In this document: positions 11,417 to 23,063 of the stretch, piece after piece
Position numbering within the stretch: position 1 is the first letter of the stretch
Layout of the letters: each line of letters opens with the position of its first letter
Assembly (NCBI RefSeq): GCF_003205615.1
Contig: NZ_PYBV01000016.1
Location: 8,289-72,288, forward strand
Source: Micromonospora arborensis
Lineage (GTDB): Bacteria > Actinomycetota > Actinomycetes > Mycobacteriales > Micromonosporaceae
DNA: 64,000 nt
Direction: 5' to 3'
Translations under genes and position numbers: made by a program
Notes under the pieces: model-generated
Told to the model about the DNA's origin: nothing
Database searches by the model: none
The model's input: the letters and a program-made list of their open reading frames with translations, nothing else

Positions 11417-13258
11417 ATGGCTTCTCCCACCGACCTGCGCACCGAGGGCGCCCTGCCGGTGCTGCGCCGGGTGTTCGGCTACGACGCCTTCCGCGGTTTC
11501 CAGCAGGACGTGATCGACCACGTCGTCGCCGGTGGCGACGCGCTGGTGTTGATGCCCACCGGCGGCGGCAAGTCGTTGTGCTACCAGATTCCAGCCCTGG
11601 TCCGCGACGGGGTCGCGGTCGTCGTGTCCCCACTGATCGCGCTCATGCAGGACCAGGTGGACGCGCTCACCGCAGTCGGCGTGCGTGCCGGCTTCCTCAA
11701 CTCGACCCAGACCCTGGACGCCCGACGCCGGGTCGAGGCCGCCTTCGTCGCCGGCGAACTGGATCTGCTCTACCTCGCCCCGGAAGCACTCGGCGTCCGA
11801 TCCACTCTCGCCCTGCTGGACCGGGGCCGCATCTCCCTGTTCGCGATCGACGAGGCGCACTGCGTGTCCCAGTGGGGGCACGACTTCCGCCCCGACTACC
11901 TGGCGCTGTCGATGCTGCACGAACGCTGGCCCGAGGTGCCCCGGATCGCGCTCACCGCCACCGCGACCAGCGCCACCCGCACCGAGATCGCCACCCGGCT
12001 GAAGCTCGACGACGCCCGCCACTTCGTGGCCAGCTTCGACCGGCCCAACATCCAGTACCGCATCGTTCCCAAGCGCGAGCCCCGCAAGCAACTGCTGGCC
12101 CTGCTGCGCGACGAGCACCCCGGCGACGCCGGCATCGTCTACTGCCTGTCCCGGGCCTCGGTCGACAAGACGGCCGAGTTCCTCACCGCCAACGGGGTCG
12201 CCGCACTGCCGTACCACGCCGGTCTGGACGCGGCGACCCGCGCCGCCAACCAGCAGCGCTTCCTGCGCGAGGACGGCCTGGTGATAGTGGCCACGATCGC
12301 CTTCGGCATGGGCATCGACAAACCGGACGTCCGATTCGTCGCCCACCTCGACCTGCCCAAGTCCGTCGAGGGCTACTACCAGGAAACCGGCCGCGCCGGC
12401 CGGGACGGCCTACCGTCCACCGCCTGGCTGGCGTACGGGCTGCAGGACGTCGTCCAGCAACGCAAGATGATCGAGACGTCCGACGGTGACCTCGCCCACC
12501 GCCGCAACCTCGCCGCACACCTGGACGCGATGCTCGCCCTCTGCGAAACAGTGCGCTGCCGCCGGGTCCAGTTGCTCGAATACTTCGGCGAGACGGCAAC
12601 GCCCGCCTGCGGCAACTGCGACACCTGCCTCACCCCACCAGAGTCCTGGGACGGCACGGTCGCCGCCCAGAAGTTGCTCTCCGCCGTCTTCCGTCTCGAC
12701 CGCGAACGCAACCAGCGGTTCGGTGCCGGGCACTGCATCGACATCCTGCTCGGCAAGCAGACCGACAAAATCAGCCAGTACGGTCACGACTCGCTGACCG
12801 TCTTCGGCATCGGCTCCGATCTGAGTGAGGCGGAGTGGCGAGGCGTGGTCCGGCAACTGCTCGCCGAGGGACTACTCGCCGTGGAGGGCGACTACGGCAC
12901 GCTCGCCCTGACCGAGGCGAGCGCGGACGTCCTGGGCCGCCGCCGCACGGTGACGATGCGCCGCGAGCCGGAGAAGCCGGCCTCGACCCGCTCGTCGAAG
13001 CCGCGCGGCTCGGCCACCGTCGTGGCCGAGCTGACCCCGGCCGCCACGTCGCTGTTCGAGCGACTGCGCGGCTGGCGGGCGGCCACCGCCAAGGAGCAGG
13101 GCGTCCCGGCGTACGTGGTCTTCCACGACGCGACGCTCCGGCAGATCGCCAGCGACGCGCCGGCCAGTTTGGCCGACCTGTCCCGCGTCAGCGGGGTCGG
13201 CGAGAACAAGCTCGCCAAGTACGGCGAGCAGATCCTCGCCGTCCTCGCCACCGACTGA
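11417..13258 (+). CDS. recQ: ATP-dependent DNA helicase RecQ
   Basis: 3'-5' superfamily 2 helicase acting in recombination and replication-fork repair. The 613-residue protein has Walker A MPTGGGKS (about 46-53), the DEAH box in [19 protein letters not shown] (about 143-160), helicase motifs V/VI ([17 protein letters not shown] and [10 protein letters not shown]), the RecQ zinc-binding Cys cluster [10 protein letters not shown]...CGNCDTC (about 378-402), a winged-helix (RQC) domain and a C-terminal HRDC domain (about 535-610). The length is normal. The ATG at 11417 has no strong ribosome-binding site. The gene ends in a bidirectional terminator shared with the convergent peptidase gene. Confidence 0.97.
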   Translation: MASPTDLRTEGALPVLRRVFGYDAFRGFQQDVIDHVVAGGDALVLMPTGGGKSLCYQIPALVRDGVAVVVSPLIALMQDQVDALTAVGVRAGFLNSTQTLDARRRVEAAFVAGELDLLYLAPEALGVRSTLALLDRGRISLFAIDEAHCVSQWGHDFRPDYLALSMLHERWPEVPRIALTATATSATRTEIATRLKLDDARHFVASFDRPNIQYRIVPKREPRKQLLALLRDEHPGDAGIVYCLSRASVDKTAEFLTANGVAALPYHAGLDAATRAANQQRFLREDGLVIVATIAFGMGIDKPDVRFVAHLDLPKSVEGYYQETGRAGRDGLPSTAWLAYGLQDVVQQRKMIETSDGDLAHRRNLAAHLDAMLALCETVRCRRVQLLEYFGETATPACGNCDTCLTPPESWDGTVAAQKLLSAVFRLDRERNQRFGAGHCIDILLGKQTDKISQYGHDSLTVFGIGSDLSEAEWRGVVRQLLAEGLLAVEGDYGTLALTEASADVLGRRRTVTMRREPEKPASTRSSKPRGSATVVAELTPAATSLFERLRGWRAATAKEQGVPAYVVFHDATLRQIASDAPASLADLSRVSGVGENKLAKYGEQILAVLATD

Positions 13259-13267
13259 GGTCATGCC

Positions 13268-13305
13268 GAAGGGCCGGGCCCCTGGTGCTTGGGGTCCGGC
13301 CCTTC
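13268..13305. terminator. Bidirectional terminator between recQ and the C39-like peptidase gene
   Basis: A 15-bp stem with a single G-T type mismatch pairs GAAGGGCCGGGCCCC (13268-13282) with GGGGTCCGGCCCTTC (13291-13305) around an 8-nt loop. It lies 9 nt after the recQ stop and 44 nt past the opposing stop. Confidence 0.8.
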
Positions 13306-13349
13306 CGTGTGGTGCTGGTGCTGGTTTTGCTGGTGCTGGTGGTCGCGGG

Positions 13350-13994
13350 TCAGTTGGTGGCGTAGCCGCGGGTGGCGATCCAGTCGGCGAGGTGCTCGAC
13401 GGTGATGTCGTAGGAGGCGGTGTTGGGGTCGGCGGAGTCGGCGATGGTGACGGTGTTGCCGTTGTCGTGGTAGCCGACGACGCTGATGTAGTGCCCGCCT
13501 TCGTAGGAGTGGGTGTTGCCGTTGGTGTCGGTGCTGGTGCCGGCGATGTTCGCGACGACGGCCCGGCCGTTGTCGACGGTCTTGACGACGTCGGCACGCA
13601 GCTGGTCGGTCTGCTTGGTGTCGGCGTCGGGGTTGCTGATCTCGACACTGTGGTAGGCGTCGCCCTTACCGGTTTCCTTGTTCAGGACCGGGGTGATGTC
13701 GTTGATCGAGTTGGTGCCGGCTTCGGTGGTGCCCATTTCCTTGGCCATGTCGTCGATGTTGATGTCCTTGCCCTGCACGGACAGGGCGTTGCGGGTGGCG
13801 GCGGGGCCGCAGTCGTAGAAGTTCGGCTGGGCCTGGTAGCGGACGTTCAGTTCCCGCTCGCTGGCGGGCTTGCGGTCGCCCTGGGTGTGGGCGTCGGCGG
13901 CGTACGCGGCGGTGACGGGGCCGGCGATGGCGCCGCCGGTGAAGGCGAGTCCGGCAGCGGTGAGGGCGGTCTTACGGATCAGATCGGTACGCAT
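13350..13994 (-). CDS. Secreted C39-type cysteine peptidase-like protein
   Basis: The 214-residue product has a cleavable signal peptide: basic MRTDLIRK, a hydrophobic core to about residue 30, and a likely AYA-ADA cleavage site. The mature part resembles papain-like Peptidase_C39_2 domains: probable catalytic Cys in NFYDCGPAATRNAL (about residue 62), His in EGGHYISVVGY (about 168), and Asp in IADSADP. Peptidase C39 members cleave leader peptides; free-standing secreted ones have unknown substrates. The ATG at 13994 has AGGAG 9 nt upstream; extending to 14117 would hide the signal peptide. It is a single-gene unit bounded by a terminator and the repeat region. Confidence 0.82.
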   Translation of the reverse strand: MRTDLIRKTALTAAGLAFTGGAIAGPVTAAYAADAHTQGDRKPASERELNVRYQAQPNFYDCGPAATRNALSVQGKDINIDDMAKEMGTTEAGTNSINDITPVLNKETGKGDAYHSVEISNPDADTKQTDQLRADVVKTVDNGRAVVANIAGTSTDTNGNTHSYEGGHYISVVGYHDNGNTVTIADSADPNTASYDITVEHLADWIATRGYATN

Positions 13995-14156
13995 GATGGC
14001 GTGCTCCTCTGCGATAGGGGGTCCGCGATGCACACCCGGGGGTGGGTGCGCGGCGGGGAAGTCGTTGCGGGGGTTCGCGCCCGGCAGCCCACACGGGGCC
14101 GGCATCGGGTGTCTCAACGGGGGGTGTAACTGGCGGGTTATTCCGCCGCACTCCCG

Positions 14157-14450
14157 GGGGGGGTGGCCTGCTACTTCGGCGGCCGGGTGTGTAACCGTGG
14201 CGGCCCGGTGGGTGTTCCCGGGGGTGGCCTGCTACTTCGGCGGCCGGGGGTGTAACCGTGGCGGCCTGGTGGGTGTTCCCGGGACCAGCCCTCGCACCTC
14301 AGCCCCGCGGGGATGTAGGCCCGGCGGGTGTTCCGGGGACCGTCGGCGACGGGATGTAATCGTGCCGGCCGGTGTTCCGGAGGCTGGCGGCTACGGGGAT
14401 GTGAACCGTGGCGGCCCGGTGGGTGTTCCCGGGGCTGCCACACGCCTGAG
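14157..14450. repeat. Degenerate tandem array of 44-61-nt units
   Basis: Two nearly identical 61-nt units (starting about 14162 and 14223, sharing GGTGGCCTGCTACTTCGGCG) are followed by at least three shorter, diverged ones. Each unit carries a recognisable block of the form GATGTAACCGTGGCGG...GGTGGGTGTTCCCGG at about 14188, 14249, 14312, 14352 and 14398. Linkers between the blocks vary in sequence and length. It is not a CRISPR: unit spacing is irregular, and the linkers are either identical (first two units) or unrelated fragments. Confidence 0.8.
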
Positions 14451-14594
14451 CCCGGGGGCTGCGGCGGCACGCCAGGTATAACGACCCGAGCCGGCCCCCG
14501 ATTCCACCGCCAGGGTGGCCCCGACCACTGGACAAACCGCCCAGACAGAACAAACCGGCGGCCTGGCGCTCCCGCATGGTGGGCATCCGGCGGT

Positions 14595-14668
14595 GATCCA
14601 CTCCATGTCGGCGATGTGGCGGTATCCGCCGGGCGGGATGCCGCCACATCGGCGATATGGAGTGGATC
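14595..14668. repeat. 74-nt near-palindromic repeat, copy A
   Basis: The outer arms GATCCACTCC (14595-14604) and GGAGTGGATC (14659-14668) and inner arms around CGATGTGGCGG/CCGCCACATCG pair over 36 nt per side with about four mismatches and a 2-nt centre. The same 74-nt structure occurs at 44514-44587 and 52078-52151. It has no coding capacity. It resembles a REP/MITE-type dispersed palindrome. Confidence 0.9.
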
Positions 14669-14863
14669 ATGTCCGGGTCGTCCGCTTGACGACCCTGGCT
14701 TACCCGGAGGACCCGACCACCCCGGCCTGCGGAAGACAAACCGGATAAACCATCCCAGCATCGTCCCACTGGCGACCACGCCTAGTCGGGGTTGTCGCCC
14801 CTCGCACCGCCTCGAACCACCCTCGGGAACTGGCGCGCGCCACGCAGGCACGGCTCGCCCGCC

Positions 14864-14879
14864 AAGATCGCGCTCGATC
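14864..14879. repeat. AAGATCGCGCTCGATC element (single half)
   Basis: This 16-mer matches, with at most one difference, both arms of the inverted repeat at 51945-52025. Here only one arm is visible. It lies 196 nt from palindrome copy A and 77 nt before the pentanucleotide array, mirroring the arrangement at 51.9-52.2 kb. Confidence 0.7.
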
Positions 14880-14955
14880 CAGGAAAACCGGGCCAAGACA
14901 CGCGGACAGCGCACGCACAGCGCAGGGCACGCGGACAGGGCACGGCACACGGACA

Positions 14956-15010
14956 GGGCAGGGCAGGGCAGGGCAGGGCAGGGCAGGGCAGGGCAGGGCA
15001 GGGCAGGGCA
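14956..15010. repeat. (GGGCA) x11 perfect pentanucleotide array
   Basis: Eleven uninterrupted copies of GGGCA are preceded by degenerate related sequence from about 14900. The array ends 23 nt past the uvrC stop codon. Such short arrays are prone to slippage and vary in copy number between strains. Confidence 0.95.
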
Positions 15011-15032
15011 GAGGAAACGGGCAGGGTGGCGG

Positions 15033-17021
15033 TCAGGGGCTTGGCGTCGCTGCGGCGCCGTCGTCTGCTTTCGTGTCCTTGTCGAGGGCGGTCAGAATCG
15101 CCTCGGCGGTACGTCGGCCCACCCCGGGCACCTCGGTGATCTCCTCAACTGTTGCGGCGGAGAGCCGCTTGAGTGAGCCGAAATGACGTAGCAGCGCCTT
15201 GCGCCGCACCTCCCCCAGGCCGGGCACGTGGTCCAGCGCCGACTCGGTCATCCGCTTGGAACGCCGCTGCCGGTGGAAGGTGATGGCAAACCGGTGGGCC
15301 TCGTCACGGACCCGTTGCAGCAGGTAGAGCCCCTCCGAGGTGCGCGGCAGGATGACCGGGAACTCGTCGTCGGGGAGCCAGACCTCCTCCAGCCGCTTGG
15401 CCAGCCCGCACAGGGCCACGTCGTCGATGCCGAGGTCGGCGAGGGCCTGCGCGGCCGCCGCGACCTGCGGGGCTCCGCCGTCGACGACCACCAACTGCGG
15501 CGGGTACGCGAATTTCCGCGGCCGGCCGGTGGTCGGATCGATCAGGACACCGACCTGCGGCTCCACCGCGTCTCCCGGGGCGGTGGGGTCGTCGGCCGAC
15601 TCCACCCCGACCTCGCCCGTCTCGGCCCTGGAGTCCAGGTAGCGGGCGAAGCGGCGGCGGAGCACCTCGGACATCGCGGACAGGTCGTCGGTGGCGCCAC
15701 GGACGATGAAGCGCCGGTACTCGCTCTTGCGGGGCAACCCGTCCTCGAAGACCACCATGCTGGCGACCACGTCGGTGCCCTGGATCTGGGAGATGTCGAA
15801 ACACTCGATGCGCAGCGGCGAGGTGCGCATGCCCAGTGCCTCGCTGATCTCGTCCAGAGCCTTGCCCCGGGTGGTGAGGTCACCGGACCGCTTGAGCTTG
15901 TGCCGGGCCAGCGCGTCCTTGGCGTTGCGTTCCACCGTCTCCATGAGTGAACGCTTGTCGCCGCGCTGCGGCACCCGCAGCGACACCCGGCTGCCCCGGT
16001 GGTTGGAGAGCCAGTCGGCCAGCGCGTCGGCGTCCGCGGGCAGCTCGGGCACCAGCAACTCCCGGGGCACGTCGGTCTCGCCCTGCTCGCTGCCGTACAC
16101 CTGGGTGCAGAAGTGGTGCACCAGGTCGCCGGTGGTCAGGTCCTCGGTCTTCTCCACCACCCAGCCTCGCTGGCCGCGGACCCGGCCATCGCGGACGTGG
16201 AAGACCTGCACGGCGGCCTCGAGCGGGTCGTCGGCGAACGCGACCACGTCGGCGTCGGTGCCGTCGCCCAGCACCACGGTCTGCTTCTCCATGGCCCGGC
16301 GCAGCGCGGCCACGTCGTCTCGCAGGCGGGCGGCGCGCTCGAACTCCAGTTGCTCGCTCGCCTCGGTCATCTCGCGCTCGATCTTGCGGACCATGGTGTC
16401 GGTGCGCCCGGCCATGAAGTCGCAGAACCCGTCGACGATCGCGCGGTGTTCGTCGGCGGAGACGGTGCCGACGCACGGCGCCGAGCACTTGCCGATGTAG
16501 CCGAGCAGGCAGGGACGGCCGACCTGACCGGCCCGTTTGAAGACCCCGGCGGAGCAGGTCCGCGCGGGGAACACCCGCAACAGCAGGTCGAGCGTCTCCC
16601 GGATCGCCCAGGCGTGCGAGTACGGACCGAAGTAGCGCACCCCCTTGCGCTTGGCGCCGCGCATCACCTGCAGCCGCGGGTATTCCTCGTCGAGGGTGAC
16701 GGCCAGATAGGGGTACGACTTGTCGTCGCGGTAGCGGACATTGAACCGGGGGTCGTACTGCTTGATCCAGGTGAACTCCTGCTGGAGCGCCTCAACCTCG
16801 GTGCCGACGGTGATCCAGTCCACCGATTCGGCGGTGGTGACCATCTGCCGCGTGCGCTCGTGCAGGTTCCACACGTCGCCGAAGTAGGAGTTGAGCCGGC
16901 TGCGCAGGTTTTTCGCCTTGCCAACGTAGATCACTCGGCCGGTGCCGTCGCGGAAGCGGTAGACCCCCGGTGACTCCGGGATGGTGCCGGGTGCGGGGCG
17001 GTAGGTCGAGGGGTCAGCCAC
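15033..17021 (-). CDS. uvrC: Excinuclease ABC subunit C
   Basis: UvrC makes the dual incisions in nucleotide excision repair after UvrB loading. The 662-residue protein has an N-terminal GIY-YIG nuclease domain ([26 protein letters not shown], about 15-45), a UVR domain (about 215-250), the RNase H-like 5' nuclease domain ([25 protein letters not shown] and [13 protein letters not shown]), and C-terminal helix-hairpin-helix repeats ([30 protein letters not shown]). I chose the GTG at 17021 ([19 protein letters not shown]) as the family-like start; the frame continues to 17114 without a better site. In most actinobacteria uvrC directly precedes rapZ, but here it does not. Confidence 0.96.
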   Translation of the reverse strand: MADPSTYRPAPGTIPESPGVYRFRDGTGRVIYVGKAKNLRSRLNSYFGDVWNLHERTRQMVTTAESVDWITVGTEVEALQQEFTWIKQYDPRFNVRYRDDKSYPYLAVTLDEEYPRLQVMRGAKRKGVRYFGPYSHAWAIRETLDLLLRVFPARTCSAGVFKRAGQVGRPCLLGYIGKCSAPCVGTVSADEHRAIVDGFCDFMAGRTDTMVRKIEREMTEASEQLEFERAARLRDDVAALRRAMEKQTVVLGDGTDADVVAFADDPLEAAVQVFHVRDGRVRGQRGWVVEKTEDLTTGDLVHHFCTQVYGSEQGETDVPRELLVPELPADADALADWLSNHRGSRVSLRVPQRGDKRSLMETVERNAKDALARHKLKRSGDLTTRGKALDEISEALGMRTSPLRIECFDISQIQGTDVVASMVVFEDGLPRKSEYRRFIVRGATDDLSAMSEVLRRRFARYLDSRAETGEVGVESADDPTAPGDAVEPQVGVLIDPTTGRPRKFAYPPQLVVVDGGAPQVAAAAQALADLGIDDVALCGLAKRLEEVWLPDDEFPVILPRTSEGLYLLQRVRDEAHRFAITFHRQRRSKRMTESALDHVPGLGEVRRKALLRHFGSLKRLSAATVEEITEVPGVGRRTAEAILTALDKDTKADDGAAATPSP

Positions 17022-17079
17022 GCCAGCAAGCCTAGTCCGCAGCACCGACAGTCCACGGCCAGCGCTAGATCCACTCGGT

Positions 17080-17129
17080 TTCCGGAAGGTCGGGGCGCCG
17101 CAGGTCGCGGGCACCCCGACCTTCCGGAA
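17080..17129 (-). terminator. Hairpin terminator downstream of the Rieske gene
   Basis: A perfect 16-bp stem, TTCCGGAAGGTCGGGG (17080-17095) with CCCCGACCTTCCGGAA (17114-17129), encloses an 18-nt loop. It lies 30 nt past the Rieske stop on the minus strand and 58 nt before the uvrC start, separating the two transcripts. Confidence 0.75.
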
Positions 17130-17159
17130 CGTGAGTCGACCAAGCAGGCGAGGTACGCG

Positions 17160-17642
17160 TCAGGCCAGCGAGATCTGGTCGCCGGTGACCTTGATCTCCT
17201 TGGGCGGCAGCGGCTTGGTGGCCGGGCCGGCCTTCACCGAGCCGTCCTCGATCGAGAACTTGCTGCCGTGGCAGGTGCAGTTGATGGTGCCGCCGTCGAC
17301 GTTCGTCACCGGGCAGTTCTGGTGGGTACAGATCGGGCTGAAGCCCTTGAACTGGCCGGCGGTGGGCTGGGTGATGACCACGCCGTCGGTGGCGAGGACC
17401 TTCCCGCCACCGACCGGGATGTCGGCGGTGGTGGCCAGCGACTGGGCGCCCTGCCGGTCGCCGCCGCCGGCGTCGCCGGTGCTGGGCACCGCCGGGCCGC
17501 CACTGGTGGGAGCGGCACTGCCGTTGCCGTCGTCACTGCCGCAGGCGGCCAGGACGACGGCCGCGCCGACTGCCCCGACGCCAGTGAGCAGGGTACGACG
17601 TGTCTGCGTACCCGGACCGGTCAGCGCCTGATCGTCACTCAT
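17160..17642 (-). CDS. Rieske [2Fe-2S] lipoprotein with Tat-type signal
   Basis: The 160-residue protein has an N-terminal twin arginine (TRRTLLTG, R15-R16), a hydrophobic stretch and a lipobox LAAC with lipidation Cys34. This predicts Tat export and anchoring to the outer face of the membrane. A Gly/Ser/Pro linker (about 35-65) precedes a Rieske domain with both cluster motifs, CTHQNC (C105, H107) and CTCHG (C122, H125); C110 and C124 form the usual disulfide. It is not next to cytochrome bc genes, so it is probably a stand-alone electron carrier. Partner unknown. Confidence 0.9.
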   Translation of the reverse strand: MSDDQALTGPGTQTRRTLLTGVGAVGAAVVLAACGSDDGNGSAAPTSGGPAVPSTGDAGGGDRQGAQSLATTADIPVGGGKVLATDGVVITQPTAGQFKGFSPICTHQNCPVTNVDGGTINCTCHGSKFSIEDGSVKAGPATKPLPPKEIKVTGDQISLA

Positions 17643-17754
17643 GCCTCGCCTCTCTCTAGCCCGCTGTGCCGGTTGGAAAGCCGGTCACACTTCTCCACAC
17701 GGGCAACTGTGCCGGATGGTTCAGCGCGGCATCTGTCCGACCCGGGAAATGGAA

Positions 17755-17821
17755 CGGGACGGGTCTGGTTCGTTTCGGCCACGCCGCATGGACGTGCGCG
17801 AAACGAACCAGACCCGCCCCG
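17755..17821 (-). terminator. Long inverted repeat (23-bp stem) downstream of uvrA
   Basis: CGGGACGGGTCTGGTTCG...CG (17755-17777) pairs with 17799-17821 over 23 bp with one mismatch, around a 21-nt loop. It lies between the uvrA stop (17908, minus strand) and the Rieske start (17642), so it most likely terminates uvrA. Two near-identical GAGCCCGCGCGGACCC blocks (about 17838 and 17875) occupy the space between it and uvrA. Confidence 0.65.
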
Positions 17822-17907
17822 TAACCGGCGTGCACGAGCCCGCGCGGACCCACCTCCGCAACCGGTGTACGCGAGCCCGCGCGGACCCGCCCTGGCAGAG
17901 TCGAGGG

Positions 17908-20853
<2,946 letters not shown>

Positions 20854-21087
20854 GGTGCGTGTACTCCCGGGAGAAGACGAAGCGAAGGATCTGTCCCGCT
20901 CTGGGGTGATTCTGAGCGGTCGTGCGGGCGCGGAAAACACGCCTCGGCAACTCTAGCCCCGAGGTACGACAGTTTCCCCCGCCCGCACATTCCCCCAGCT
21001 CAGCCCGGTCGGCCGCGCCGTTCAGATGCTCTTGGCCGCGCGAGTCGCACGCCCCGGCCCAGCAACCCCCGAGCGACGCGCGTCGAC

Positions 21088-22161
21088 TCAGTAACCCCCG
21101 GGCGAGGGGGGCCGGGCTGCCCGCCGCCGGGCCGAGCGCCACCCACCGCGCCGCTCCGCCGCCAACCGCGCCTCCCGCCGTCGACTCTCGTGGGACACCT
21201 CCCCCTGCAGCCGTCGCCAGCTCTCCCACCGGCGGGTGGAGAGTTCGCCGGTCTGCAGCGCCTCGCGGACCGCGCAGGCGGGCTCGCCGTCGTGCCCGCA
21301 GTCGGCGTACCGGCAGCCCTCGGCCAGCCCGGCGATGTCGGCGAACGCCCGGTCGAGCCCGGCCGCGCCGTCCAGCAAGCCGACCGCCCGCACACCGGGG
21401 GTGTCGATCACCGCGCCGCCGCCGGGGATCGGTACGAGGGCCCGCCAGGTGGTGGTGTGCCGACCCTTGCCGTCGACCCGCCGGATCGGCTGGGTGGGCA
21501 TCATCACCGCCCCGGCCAGGGCGTTGACCAGGCTCGACTTGCCGGCGCCGGACGGCCCGAGCAGGCCGAGTGTGCGGCCGGCCGTCACCTCGGCGCGCAG
21601 TGGCTCCAGCCCGATGCCACGTTCGGCGCTGACCGGCAGGACCGGCACGCCGGGGGCGACCGCGGCCAACTGGCGGGCCAGCGCAGCCGGGTCGGCCGCC
21701 AGGTCGGCCTTCGTCAGTACGACCAGCGGCCGGGCGCCGGACTCGTGGGCGAGGGAGAGCAGCCGTTCGATGCGGCTCACGTCCGGCTCGGGGTGCACCG
21801 GCTCCACCACGGCGGCCGTGTCGAGGTTGGCGGCCAGCACCTGGCCGCTGGCGTCCTTGCCGGCGGTACGGCGGATCAGCGCGGTCCGCCGCGGCAGCAC
21901 CGCCTCCACGGTGACGCGCCGGTCCGGCCAGTGGGTGAGCAGCACCCAGTCCCCGGCGCAGGGCAGCGCGGACGGGTCCCGGGCCGCGGCGGCCAGCACC
22001 GCCCCGCCCAGGCTGGCCCGGACCGGGCCGGGCGCGGTGAGCACCGTGCAGACCCCCCGGTCGACCCGGGCCACCCGGCCCGGGTGGTGGTGCTCGCCGC
22101 GTCGCGCGGCGTACGTCGCCCGCTCGGCATCCCAGCCGAGCGCGGTCAGATCGATCGTCAT
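21088..22161 (-). CDS. rsgA: Ribosome biogenesis GTPase RsgA
   Basis: Circularly permuted GTPase acting in late 30S subunit maturation. The 357-residue protein has an N-terminal OB-fold (about 25-100), then the permuted GTPase motifs in the order G4 VLTKAD (about 148), G1 GPSGAGKSS (about 203), G3 DTPG (about 250), and a C-terminal zinc site C-RYAD-C-GHDGEPA-C. The Arg-rich tail (RRGGWRSARRRAAR) could aid rRNA binding. It lies upstream of uvrA on the same strand with a 234-nt gap and diverges from the gene at 22340. Confidence 0.95.
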   Translation of the reverse strand: MTIDLTALGWDAERATYAARRGEHHHPGRVARVDRGVCTVLTAPGPVRASLGGAVLAAAARDPSALPCAGDWVLLTHWPDRRVTVEAVLPRRTALIRRTAGKDASGQVLAANLDTAAVVEPVHPEPDVSRIERLLSLAHESGARPLVVLTKADLAADPAALARQLAAVAPGVPVLPVSAERGIGLEPLRAEVTAGRTLGLLGPSGAGKSSLVNALAGAVMMPTQPIRRVDGKGRHTTTWRALVPIPGGGAVIDTPGVRAVGLLDGAAGLDRAFADIAGLAEGCRYADCGHDGEPACAVREALQTGELSTRRWESWRRLQGEVSHESRRREARLAAERRGGWRSARRRAARPPSPGGY

Positions 22162-22339
22162 GGCATCCTCATCGGTGTCGAAGCTGGTGATGGCGGAACA
22201 CGCGTGCCACGTCCGGCATGATCACCACCTCCGTCCGATGTCCCGGTGCCGCGTCTGCCGCTGACGGTAGGTCCCGCGCCGACGCGCCGAAAGCGATTTC
22301 CCCGGCGACGGCACGACGGCGGACCGCTAGGGTCGACGG

Positions 22340-23056
22340 GTGACCACGGATCCGCTCCTGCTGATGGGCGAGGTGGACGCGGCCACCAGCCGACTCCTGC
22401 GTACCGCCGCGTCTTTCGACGCCGCGGACCTGGCCGCCGCGTCGCTGCTGCCGGGCTGGACGCGCGGCCACGTGCTGGCGCATCTGGCGCGCAACGCCGA
22501 CGGCTTCGTCAATCTGCTCACCTCGGCCCGCACCGGCGAGGCGCTGCCGATGTACGCCTCGTTGGCGGCCCGCACCACCGACATCGAGACCGGCGCGGGC
22601 CGACCACCCGCCGAGCACCTGGACGATCTGCGGCGCACCGCCGACCGGTTCGCCGAGGCGGTCGCGGCGATGCCCGCGCAGGGCTGGGCGGCGACGGTGC
22701 AGGCCCGTAAGGGCCCGTGGCCGGCCGCGCTGCTCGTGTGGGGTCGGCTGCGCGAGATCGAGGTGCACCACCTCGACCTGGCCGCCGACTACCGACCCGC
22801 GGACTGGTCGGAGACGTTCGCCCACCGGCTGCTGCGCGAGGCCGCCAGCCACCACGCCATGGGGCCGACGCCGCCGTCGTTGGTGCTACGCCTCGACGGC
22901 GGCGTGCACGAGGTGGTGATCGGAGAGCGCGTCGGCGCCCCGATCGTCGCCGGTCCCGTCCCCGACCTCGCCGCCTGGTTGATCGGCCGTGCCGACGGCG
23001 ACCCGCTCTCCGTCACCCCCGACGGTCCCCTGCCTACTCCACCGGAATGGATCTAG
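22340..23056 (+). CDS. Mycothiol-dependent maleylpyruvate isomerase-family protein
   Basis: The 238-residue protein has the DinB/MDMPI four-helix metal-binding fold: His residues in RGHVLAHLARN (H44, H48) and the distal E-x-x-HH in REIEVHHLDLAADY (about 140-147), which normally ligate Zn. The C-terminal part is the MDMPI-C domain. Characterised members isomerise maleylpyruvate or act as mycothiol S-transferases; the substrate here is unknown because no aromatic degradation genes are near. The GTG start at 22340 is followed 7 nt after its stop by the metallo-hydrolase gene, so the two are an operon. Confidence 0.88.
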   Translation: MTTDPLLLMGEVDAATSRLLRTAASFDAADLAAASLLPGWTRGHVLAHLARNADGFVNLLTSARTGEALPMYASLAARTTDIETGAGRPPAEHLDDLRRTADRFAEAVAAMPAQGWAATVQARKGPWPAALLVWGRLREIEVHHLDLAADYRPADWSETFAHRLLREAASHHAMGPTPPSLVLRLDGGVHEVVIGERVGAPIVAGPVPDLAAWLIGRADGDPLSVTPDGPLPTPPEWI

Positions 23057-23063
23057 AAACGTC

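Larger units (their letters stand above)
13995..15032. other. About 1 kb repeat-rich non-coding region between the peptidase gene and uvrC
   Basis: I see no convincing gene here. The open frames that exist run through repeats, lack ribosome-binding sites and have low-complexity Pro/Gly/Arg-rich translations. The region contains a degenerate tandem array (14157-14450), a 74-nt near-palindrome (14595-14668), an AAGATCGCGCTCGATC element (14864-14879) and a pentanucleotide array (14956-15010). The peptidase promoter probably lies within the first 100 nt (minus strand). Confidence 0.7.

Noticed and set aside
14157-14450. CRISPR array
   Set aside because: Unit lengths vary (44-61 nt), linkers are duplicated or truncated, and no cas genes are present in the window.
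14171-14950. Possible minus-strand repeat protein in the 14-15 kb region
   Set aside because: The frame runs through the tandem array and the palindrome, has no ribosome-binding site and a low-complexity Pro/Gly/Arg product; treated as non-coding.
20854-20990. LexA/SOS box upstream of uvrA
   Set aside because: No GAAC-N4-GTTC-like palindrome was found on either strand of this leader.
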